64,000 bases of DNA from Nonomuraea pusilla (GTDB lineage: Bacteria; Actinomycetota; Actinomycetes; Streptosporangiales; Streptosporangiaceae), in assembly GCF_900109355.1 (NCBI RefSeq), contig NZ_FOBF01000017.1, positions 74,174 through 138,173 on the forward strand, written 5' to 3'. Below the pieces are notes generated by a model, which searched no databases, was not told the origin of the DNA, and worked only from the letters and a program-made list of their open reading frames with translations. Numbering within the stretch: the first letter of the stretch is position 1; the number at the start of each line of letters is the position of its first letter. Below are positions 57,685 through 64,000 of the stretch, in pieces. Position numbers and translations under genes: made by a program.

Positions 57685-59401
57685 GCCCGGCTCCGTCCCC
57701 CGTGGCGGGCAGCAGCACGGGCGTCATGTGACCGCGCCAGGTGCGCCGCATCTCGATCTCGGGCGGCACCAGCGGCAGCGGCGAGCCCTTCAGGTCGGCG
57801 CCGGCGACGCGCGGCAGCGTGAGCCTGAACTGGGAGCCCTCGCCGGGCTGGCCCCACGCCTGGAGCCAGCCGCCGTGCAGGGTGGCGTCCTCGCGGGAGA
57901 TGGCGAGGCCGAGGCCGGTGCCGCCGATGGTTCTGGCCCTGGACGGGTCGGCCCGCCAGAACCGGTCGAACACCATGGTCTCCTCGCCCGTCTTCAGCCC
58001 GATGCCGTGGTCGCGCACGGCGACGGCCACGGCGTCCCTGTCGGCGCCGACGGTGACCACGATGTCGCGGCCCTCGCCGTGCTCGATGGCGTTGAAGAGC
58101 AGGTTGCGCAGGATGCGCTCGACCCGGCGGTTGTCGATCTCGGCCATGCACGGCTCGTTCGGCAGCCTGAGCTCGAAGCGGGTGGCGTGCCGCTCGGCCA
58201 GCGCCTCGGAGTCGGCGATGGCGCGCAGCACCACGTCGCGGACGTCGACGGGGTCGAGGTCGAGGGTGGCGGCTCCGGCGTCGTAGCGGCTGATCTCCAA
58301 CAGGTCGGCGAGCATCGACTCGAAGCGTTCGAGCTGGGCCTGCATGAGCTCGGCCGACCTGGCGGCCATGGGGTCGAAGTCCTCGCGGGCGTCGTACAGC
58401 AGGTCGGCGGCCATGCGCACGGTGGTGAGCGGCGTGCGCAGCTCGTGGGAGACGTCGGAGACGAACTGGCGCTGGACCTGCGACAGCTCCTCCAGCTGGT
58501 GGATCTTGAGCGCGAGGTTGGCGGCCATCTCGTTGAACGAGTTCGCGAGCCTGGCGAGGTCGTCCTCGCCGCGCACCTTGAGCCGTTCGTCGAGCTTGCC
58601 GGCGGCCAGGCGCTCGGCGGCCTGGCGGGCGAGCCGCACGGGGGTGACGACCTGCCGCGTCACCAGGTACGCGATGGCGGCGAGCAGCAGGACGAGCCCG
58701 AGGCCCACCACGACGATGGCGAGCCTGACGTTGGACAGGAGCTGCTCTTCCTCGTCCAGCGGGAAGAGGTGGTAGATCTGGTACGTCTGGCCGGTGACGG
58801 GCTCGTGCACCAGGCCGCCCACCACGAACGTCAGCCTCGGCAGGCTCTGCCCGGGGAACCTGACCCGGTCGATGTAGGCGACGGTCTTGCCGTTGCGCTG
58901 CAGGTTCAGCCGCAGGGTGAGCGGGATGTTCTCGGGCACGACGTTGCCAGAGGCCCGCGACTGGCCGGGCACCGCGGGGTTGAGTATGAGCACGTCGTAG
59001 CGCTTCTTGGAGCCGTCCTCGCCGGAGCCGGTGACGGTGTCCATCACGTCGTCGAGCGGGTTGCCCGACGGCGCGCCGCCCGCGTCGGAGGGCTTGCTCT
59101 GGTCGTCGGACTTCGGCGTGAGCGCGTCCTCGATCTGCAGGCGGTCGGCGAACGCCTCGCTGACGGACGACTGCCTGCTGCTCTCCAGCACGGAGCGGTT
59201 GATCTGGTCGAACAGGAACGCGCCGAGCACCACGACCACGGTCACGGAGATCACCAGCGTGCTGGTGACGACCTGGAGCTGGAGCGAGCGCCGCCAGACG
59301 CTGCGCGCCCCGCCCGCCGCACGGCGCACCCGCCGGCGGACGCCGCCCAGGATCTGGCGGAGCGTGCGCCGGCGGGCGCGGGCGTTCTTGGTCGGGGGCA
59401 T
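57671..59401 (-). CDS. mtrB: Sensor histidine kinase MtrB
   Basis: 576 residues. TM1 at about 45-65, an extracytoplasmic sensor (about 66-245, with an insertion rich in Ser/Asp/Gly), TM2 at about 220-245, HAMP (245-300), then a HisKA domain with phospho-acceptor His319 in VSDVSHELRTPLTTV and an HATPase domain. Its N-box is LLFNAIEHGEG, G1 DHGIGL and G2 GGTGLGLAI. It phosphorylates MtrA to regulate cell wall metabolism and division. It follows mtrA by 18 bases and precedes lpqB. Confidence 0.96.
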   Translation of the reverse strand: MPPTKNARARRRTLRQILGGVRRRVRRAAGGARSVWRRSLQLQVVTSTLVISVTVVVVLGAFLFDQINRSVLESSRQSSVSEAFADRLQIEDALTPKSDDQSKPSDAGGAPSGNPLDDVMDTVTGSGEDGSKKRYDVLILNPAVPGQSRASGNVVPENIPLTLRLNLQRNGKTVAYIDRVRFPGQSLPRLTFVVGGLVHEPVTGQTYQIYHLFPLDEEEQLLSNVRLAIVVVGLGLVLLLAAIAYLVTRQVVTPVRLARQAAERLAAGKLDERLKVRGEDDLARLANSFNEMAANLALKIHQLEELSQVQRQFVSDVSHELRTPLTTVRMAADLLYDAREDFDPMAARSAELMQAQLERFESMLADLLEISRYDAGAATLDLDPVDVRDVVLRAIADSEALAERHATRFELRLPNEPCMAEIDNRRVERILRNLLFNAIEHGEGRDIVVTVGADRDAVAVAVRDHGIGLKTGEETMVFDRFWRADPSRARTIGGTGLGLAISREDATLHGGWLQAWGQPGEGSQFRLTLPRVAGADLKGSPLPLVPPEIEMRRTWRGHMTPVLLPATGDGAGHDEG

Positions 59402-59419
59402 GGCGGGGAGCGCGGCTGG

Positions 59420-60097
59420 TTACGCGGGGCCGGCCTTGTAGCCGACGCCGCGCACCGTCACGACGATCTCGGGGTGCTCGGGGTCCTTCTCGATCTTCGC
59501 GCGCAGCCGCTGGACGTGCACGTTGACCAGGCGGGTGTCGGCGGCGTGGCGGTAGCCCCAGACCTGCTCCAGCAGGACCTCGCGGGTGAACACCTGGCGC
59601 GGCTTGCGGGCCAGCGCGACGAGCAGGTCGAACTCCAGCGGGGTGAGGTTGATGGTCTCCTCGCCGCGCTTGACCGAGTGGCCCGCCACGTCGATGGTGA
59701 TGTCGCCGATCTGGAGGATCTCGGGGGTGGGCTCGTCGGTGCGGCGCAGCCGCGCGCGCACCCTGGCCACCAGTTCCTTCGGCTTGAACGGCTTGACGAT
59801 GTAGTCGTCGGCCCCGGACTCGAGCCCGAGCACGACGTCGATCGTGTCGCTCTTGGCGGTGAGCATCACGATCGGGACCCCCGACTCAGCCCTGATCCTG
59901 CGCGCCACGTCGATGCCGTCGGCCCCCGGCAGCATCAGGTCGAGCAGGACAAGGTCCGGGCGCGTGTCCCGGAACGCGTCGAGGGCCTTGTCGCCGTCGG
60001 ACACGAACGATGGCTCGAAGCCTTCTCCGCGCAACACGATGCCGAGCATCTCGGCGAGAGCGGCGTCGTCGTCGACGACCAGCACGCGACCTTTCAT
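59420..60097 (-). CDS. mtrA: Response regulator MtrA (OmpR family)
   Basis: 225 residues. The receiver domain has acidic Asp9-11 (VLVVDDDAAL), phospho-acceptor Asp53 (VLLDLMLPGADG), Thr in MLTAKSDT and Lys in YIVKPFKPKEL. The winged helix (about 130-225) has LTPLEFDLLVALARKPRQVFTREVLLEQVWGYRHAADTRLVNVHVQRLRAKIE. The start is MKGRVLVVDDD with GAGGGG upstream. It is the first gene of the mtrA-mtrB-lpqB operon. Confidence 0.97.
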   Translation of the reverse strand: MKGRVLVVDDDAALAEMLGIVLRGEGFEPSFVSDGDKALDAFRDTRPDLVLLDLMLPGADGIDVARRIRAESGVPIVMLTAKSDTIDVVLGLESGADDYIVKPFKPKELVARVRARLRRTDEPTPEILQIGDITIDVAGHSVKRGEETINLTPLEFDLLVALARKPRQVFTREVLLEQVWGYRHAADTRLVNVHVQRLRAKIEKDPEHPEIVVTVRGVGYKAGPA

Positions 60098-60365
60098 GGC
60101 CCCTCATTCGTTCTACGCATTGTGGGACATACCCGCACGATCGCTGAAGGTTACCCTTGCTTGGCCCGTGTGTGGGACACCGACCGGCAAAAGGCGGATT
60201 TCACGTTCGCCCCCGCGACCTCAATCTCAGTCTGCGGTAACCGACCGACATTCGGCCATCCCCAGATGAGATCCTCGACCCGATTCGCCGTGGAATACGG
60301 CGAAGATGACCCGGGGAATCGGCTCCGTGACACCATTGCACCCACCACCATGCCAGGATTGGGAT

Positions 60366-61691
60366 ATGTCAGACGGTCAGGGTCCCACGCCCGATACGCC
60401 ATCAGGCTGGTCGGCCGAGCAGCCCCCGCCCTTCAGCGCCCCGCCGGCCTCCCCGTGGACCGCACCGGGCGGTGGCCAGATCGGCGGGCAGATCGGCGGG
60501 CAGATCGGCGGGCAGGGTCCCGGGCCGCAGCCAGGGCCCCAGGCAGGGACACAGCCAGGGCCACAGCAGCCGTACCCTCCGCAGCAGCCCTACCAGCACG
60601 GGTACCAGCAGCCTCATCAGCAGCCCTACCAGCAGCAGCCGGGCCCCGGCTGGGGGCAGCCGGCCGCGCTGCGCCCCGGCATCATCCCGCTGCGGCCGCT
60701 CGGCCTCGGCGACATCCTCGACGGCACCATCAAGCTCATCAGGTCCAACCCGAAGGCCGTGCTCGGGCTGTCCGCCGTCGCCGCCCTGCTGGTCAGTGTG
60801 CCCGTGGCCGTCGGGCAGGCGTTCCTGTTCGGCTCGCTCGACGACGTCCTGAGCGACCCCGTGGCCGCCGAGTCCCGGCTCTACAGCGCGAGCGGCCTGC
60901 TCTCCCAGTACGGCGGCACCGGCGTCTCGTCCCTCGTCACGTTCGTCGTGGTCACGCTGCTGACCGGGGTGATCACCCGCATCCTGGGCCGCGCCGTCTT
61001 CGGCGGGAAGATCACCGCGGGTGAGGCGTGGCGGCTCACCAAGGGCCGCATCCCCGCGCTGTTCGGCGTCGTCGCGCTGACGGGCCTGATCCTGCTCGCC
61101 CCGCTGGCCCTCTTCGCGGTGATCCTGGTCCTGATGGTCACCGCGGCCGTCGCCAGCGACGAGCCGTCCGGCCTGGTCGGCCCGTTCCTCGGCCTGACCG
61201 TCCTCTTCGTCCTCCTTTACATCGCGTACATCCTGTTCTTCAGGACGCGCTTCGCGTTCGCCGCGCCCGCCGTCGTCCTGGAGGGCAGGGGCCCCGTCGA
61301 CGCGATGCGGCGCTCCTGGCGGCTCGTCACCGGCGACTTCTGGCGCGTCCTCGGCATCCTGCTGCTCACGTCGCTGCTCGTCGGGCTGGTGTCGGCCGTG
61401 CTGGCGCTGCCGTTCACGTTCGCGGGCACGCTCTTCGGCATGCTGGGCGCGGGCTCCGCCGCCAACGCCCTCGTCGCGGCCGTGCTGCTCGCGATCGGCG
61501 GCATGCTGAGCGCGATGCTCTCCTACCCGTTCGAGGCCGGGGTCTCCGGGCTGCTGTACGCCGACCGGCGCATGCGCAGCGAGGCGTTCGACCTGGTGCT
61601 GCAGACGGCCGCGATCGAGCAGCAGCGGCAGGGCTGGGTGCACGGCTCCGCCGACGAGCTCTGGCACCCGTCCAACTCCGCCGGGTCGTGA
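60366..61691 (+). CDS. Multi-pass membrane protein (glycerophosphodiesterase-membrane-domain-like), Gln/Pro-rich N-terminus
   Basis: 441 residues. The first 100 are Gln/Pro/Gly-rich and disordered, including GGQIGGQIGGQIGG from a 12-bp tandem repeat (around 60473-60520) and many PQQPYQ motifs. About six membrane helices follow between 130 and 400, in the family of proteins with RPLGLGDILDGTIKLIRSNPK and WRLVTGDFWRVLGILLLTSLLVG. Its function is unknown, perhaps membrane organisation. ATG 60366 with AGGATTGGG upstream is used. It opens the DUF4129-DUF4350-MoxR group. Confidence 0.85.
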   Translation: MSDGQGPTPDTPSGWSAEQPPPFSAPPASPWTAPGGGQIGGQIGGQIGGQGPGPQPGPQAGTQPGPQQPYPPQQPYQHGYQQPHQQPYQQQPGPGWGQPAALRPGIIPLRPLGLGDILDGTIKLIRSNPKAVLGLSAVAALLVSVPVAVGQAFLFGSLDDVLSDPVAAESRLYSASGLLSQYGGTGVSSLVTFVVVTLLTGVITRILGRAVFGGKITAGEAWRLTKGRIPALFGVVALTGLILLAPLALFAVILVLMVTAAVASDEPSGLVGPFLGLTVLFVLLYIAYILFFRTRFAFAAPAVVLEGRGPVDAMRRSWRLVTGDFWRVLGILLLTSLLVGLVSAVLALPFTFAGTLFGMLGAGSAANALVAAVLLAIGGMLSAMLSYPFEAGVSGLLYADRRMRSEAFDLVLQTAAIEQQRQGWVHGSADELWHPSNSAGS

Positions 61692-61698
61692 CGGGGCC

Positions 61699-62361
61699 GT
61701 GACGCCGATCGGCAGGGACGACGCCGCGCGCAGGGCCGCGGAGGAGCTGCTCAAGCCGGGCTACGAGAAGGAGTCGTGGCTCGACCGGCTCTACAGGTAC
61801 GTCACCCAGTTCCTCGGCGACCTGCTCGACGGGGCGACGGGCGGCGGCACGGCCGGGGGCGTCATCGCCGCCGTCGTCATCACGCTGATCATCCTGGGAG
61901 TCCTGGTGCTGGTCGGCAGGCAGCTGCGCAAGGCGTCGCGCGCGGCCGCGCCGGCCGCGGGCGGCCTGTTCGGCGAGCGGGCACTGACCGCGGCCGAGCA
62001 CCGCGCGGCGGCCGAGCGGCTGGCCGCCGAGGGCCGGTGGTCCGAGGCCGTCAGGGAACGCCTGCGGGCCATCGCCCGCGACCTGGAGGAACGCGCCCTC
62101 GTCGACGGCATGCCGGGCCGCACGGCCGACGAGCTGGCCGCGGAGGCGGGGGTGGCGCTGCCCGCGTTCGCCGCCGAGCTGGCCGCCGCCGCCCGCTCCT
62201 TCGACGACGTGACGTACGGCGGGGTGGAGGGCACGCAGGAGGCGTACCTGAGCATGAGCGACCTCGACGAGCGCCTGCGCCGGGCAAGGCCCGCGCCCCT
62301 CGCCCCCGCCCACGCGGGCGCCGAGGGCGGCTCCGGCGCGACGGGAGGGGACACGCGGTGA
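61699..62361 (+). CDS. DUF4129 domain membrane protein
   Basis: 220 residues. A short helical lead (RRAAEELLKPGYEKESWLDRLYRYV) is followed by one membrane helix (about 50-72), and a C-terminal DUF4129 domain with ALTAAEHRAAAERLAAEGRWSEAVRERLRAIARDLEERAL, and TADELAAEAG. DUF4129 proteins accompany transglutaminase or MoxR/DUF58 systems. GTG 61699 lies 7 bases after the preceding stop and its end overlaps the next GTG. Confidence 0.87.
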   Translation: MTPIGRDDAARRAAEELLKPGYEKESWLDRLYRYVTQFLGDLLDGATGGGTAGGVIAAVVITLIILGVLVLVGRQLRKASRAAAPAAGGLFGERALTAAEHRAAAERLAAEGRWSEAVRERLRAIARDLEERALVDGMPGRTADELAAEAGVALPAFAAELAAAARSFDDVTYGGVEGTQEAYLSMSDLDERLRRARPAPLAPAHAGAEGGSGATGGDTR

Positions 62362-63548
62362 GCGCCGACCTGCGGCCCGTCGCGGCGCCGCCGGCGGGCG
62401 GCGCGTCCGCCTCCGTCTCCCCCACGCTCCGCTCGACCTGGCGCGCCGGCCGGGTGGCCGCGCTGCTCGGGCTCGTCATCGTGCTGGCCGCCGCGCTCGG
62501 CGTGCTGCTCGCCCCCGGCCAGCGCGAGTCGCGCTACCTCGACCCGGACGACACGTCGCTCGCCGGCTCGAAGGCGCTCGCCGAGCTGCTGCGCGCCCGC
62601 GGCGTCACCGTCGACAGGGTCGACTCCGCCGAGGCGGCGGCGGCCAGCGCAGGGGGCGGCGACCGGCTGCTGCTGATCACCGACACCGTGTACGTCAACG
62701 AGTTCCGCCTGGCGGCCGTCCCCGGCGACAAGCTCGTCGTGGGAGCCGTCCCCGGCCTGGAGGCGCTCGCCCCCGGCGTGCGGCCGCTCCCCGGCCAGCC
62801 GCGCGAGCGCTCCCGCGAGCCAAGGTGCGACCTGCCCGGCGTCGCCGCCGCGGGCAGCGCGTACGTCGGCGGCACCGCCTTCGCCGGCCCTTCCGGCTCC
62901 ACCGGCTGCTACCCGGCGGGCGATGGCCACGCCCTGGTGACGTACGAGCACGACGGCGGCAGGGTCACCGTGGTCGGCAGCGGCTCGTTCATGACGAACC
63001 AGCGCCTGGCCGAGGACGGCAACGCGGCGCTCGCGCTGAACCTCATCGGCACCGGCAAGCCCGTGACCTGGCTGGTGCGCCCCCAGACGCCTCCCGTCGG
63101 CGAGCTGCCCGGCACGCGTGGCGAGTCGATGTACGACCTGATGCCGGCCGGGGTCGGGTGGGCCGTGCTCATGGGCTGCCTGTCGGTGGCGCTGGTGGCG
63201 TTCTGGCGGGGCAGGCGTCTCGGGCCGGTGGTCGCGGAACGGCTGCCCGTCGTCGTGCGCGCGGCCGAGACCGTCGAGGGCCGCGGGCGGCTCTACCGGG
63301 CCAGGCGGGCCAGGGAGCGGGCGGCGGGCGCGCTGCGGGCGGGCACGATCGACAGGCTCACGCCGAGGCTCGGCCTCGCCCCGGGCGCGGGCGGGCACGA
63401 GGTCGTCGCGGCGCTGGCGGCACGCACGGGGCAGGACCCGCACCAGGTCGGCTCCGCGCTGTACGGCCCGCCGCCCGGCGACGACGCCGGGCTCGTCGCC
63501 CTGGCCCGATACTTGGACTTCATCGAAAGGCAGGTCAGTGAACTCTGA
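62358..63548 (+). CDS. DUF4350 domain membrane protein
   Basis: 396 residues. TM1 at about 33-50, an extracytoplasmic DUF4350 domain (about 55-240) with SRYLDPDDTSLAGSKALAELLRARGV, LLLITDTVYVNE and VVGSGSFMTNQRLAEDGNAALALNLIG, then TM2 around 265-285 (GWAVLMGCLSVALVAFW) and a basic cytoplasmic tail. Such proteins pair with MoxR ATPases and DUF4129/DUF58 proteins. GTG 62358 overlaps the previous stop, and the stop overlaps the MoxR gene. Confidence 0.88.
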   Translation: MSADLRPVAAPPAGGASASVSPTLRSTWRAGRVAALLGLVIVLAAALGVLLAPGQRESRYLDPDDTSLAGSKALAELLRARGVTVDRVDSAEAAAASAGGGDRLLLITDTVYVNEFRLAAVPGDKLVVGAVPGLEALAPGVRPLPGQPRERSREPRCDLPGVAAAGSAYVGGTAFAGPSGSTGCYPAGDGHALVTYEHDGGRVTVVGSGSFMTNQRLAEDGNAALALNLIGTGKPVTWLVRPQTPPVGELPGTRGESMYDLMPAGVGWAVLMGCLSVALVAFWRGRRLGPVVAERLPVVVRAAETVEGRGRLYRARRARERAAGALRAGTIDRLTPRLGLAPGAGGHEVVAALAARTGQDPHQVGSALYGPPPGDDAGLVALARYLDFIERQVSEL

Positions 63549-64000
63549 GGAGACTTTCCGCGTCACCGGCTCGGCCGACGCCGCGAGAGAGGCGCTGGGC
63601 GCGCTGCGCGCCGAGGTGTCCAAGGCCGTGGTGGGCCAGGACGCGGTGGTGACGGGGCTGGTCATCGCGCTGCTGTGCAGGGGGCACGTGCTGCTCGAAG
63701 GCGTGCCGGGCGTGGCCAAGACGCTGATGGTGCGCACGCTGGCGGCGGCCCTGTCGCTCGACTTCAAGCGGGTGCAGTTCACGCCCGACCTCATGCCGGG
63801 CGACGTCACCGGCTCCCTGGTCTACGACACGAGGACCGCCGAGTTCGAGTTCCGCGAGGGGCCCGTCTTCACCAACCTGCTGCTCGCCGACGAGATCAAC
63901 AGGACGCCGCCGAAGACGCAGGCGGCGCTGCTGGAGGCGATGGAGGAGCGGCAGGTCAGCGTCGAGGGCTCTGCCAGGGCGCTGCCCGACCCGTTCGTGG
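63538..64000 (+). CDS. MoxR-family AAA ATPase (3' end outside window)
   Basis: 154 codons are visible, open to the window end. Motifs: KAVVGQDAVVTGLVIALLCRG, Walker A EGVPGVAKT, the sensor region RVQFTPDLMPGDVTGS, Walker B LLLADEINRTPPKTQAALLEAMEE. These are diagnostic of MoxR chaperone-like ATPases. GTG 63538 overlaps the DUF4350 stop by 11 bases, with AAAGG upstream. A DUF58 gene usually follows. Confidence 0.92.
   Translation, partial: MNSEETFRVTGSADAAREALGALRAEVSKAVVGQDAVVTGLVIALLCRGHVLLEGVPGVAKTLMVRTLAAALSLDFKRVQFTPDLMPGDVTGSLVYDTRTAEFEFREGPVFTNLLLADEINRTPPKTQAALLEAMEERQVSVEGSARALPDPFV

Noticed and set aside
60098..60365. MtrA-box autoregulation site upstream of mtrA
   Set aside because: Single GTAACC-like hexamers occur, but not the spaced direct repeat I would expect, so no site is called.

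Overview
This 64-kb window comes from a very GC-rich actinobacterial chromosome. The genes point to a Streptosporangiales or Nonomuraea-type filamentous soil actinomycete. Evidence includes an MtrAB-LpqB system, the large NAD-glutamate dehydrogenase, a DasR-like GlcNAc PTS locus, ftsEX-smpB-ssrA, a gas-vesicle cluster, strong third-position GC and many GTG starts with overlapping stop/start codons. The genus is an inference. About 60 protein genes and one tmRNA are supported; no tRNA, rRNA, CRISPR array or insertion sequence was found.

Layout. 1-4.06 kb: gas-vesicle operon (tail of an unknown gene, gvpA-F-G-O-J-L-S-K), followed by a CadD-like exporter. 4.75-8.75 kb: secreted trypsin-like protease, divergent from a multi-sensor SpoIIE-type phosphatase. 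8.8-15 kb: trans-translation and division block on the minus strand (ssrA, a penicillin-binding-protein-like lipoprotein with all three active-site motifs lost, smpB, ftsX, ftsE, prfB), plus a small Cys-rich membrane protein. 15-21.3 kb: a lipoprotein, a repeat-rich convergent spacer and the 1,624-residue glutamate dehydrogenase. 21.7-29.4 kb: an ECF sigma factor with a very short zinc anti-sigma. Divergent from it is an operon of DUF4142, DUF1996, a heme-type membrane protein and a NuoF-ferredoxin fusion, followed by a Tat-exported bicovalent FAD oxidase. This is the best candidate for an undescribed system.

29.5-38.4 kb: acetyltransferase, acetoacetyl-CoA synthetase, a beta-lactamase-fold hydrolase coupled to a LysR regulator, a divergent active class B-like PBP, and three HAD phosphatase-like genes. 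One HAD gene has no canonical start codon and an Asn at the nucleophile position. 38.5-46.7 kb: a solitary ATP-synthase a-subunit, a NagZ-like lipoprotein, and the PTS block (ptsI, ptsH, IIA, IIB, SIS protein, GntR regulator, EIIC) with two DasR-type palindromes. Cell-wall amino-sugar release (NagZ), uptake (PTS) and isomerisation (SIS) plausibly act together here. 46.9-60.1 kb: the actinobacterial secA neighbourhood (Rv3235-like, secA, hpf, comF, lpqB, mtrB, mtrA), interrupted by an AlkX/YcaQ glycosylase, a 0.9-kb non-coding repeat island and a LuxR-type response regulator. 60.4-64 kb: membrane protein, DUF4129, DUF4350 and the start of a MoxR ATPase.

Functions are assigned from recognisable motifs and family memory, without database searches. 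Long antisense ORFs opposite gdh, secA, ptsI and others are codon-bias shadows and were left out.
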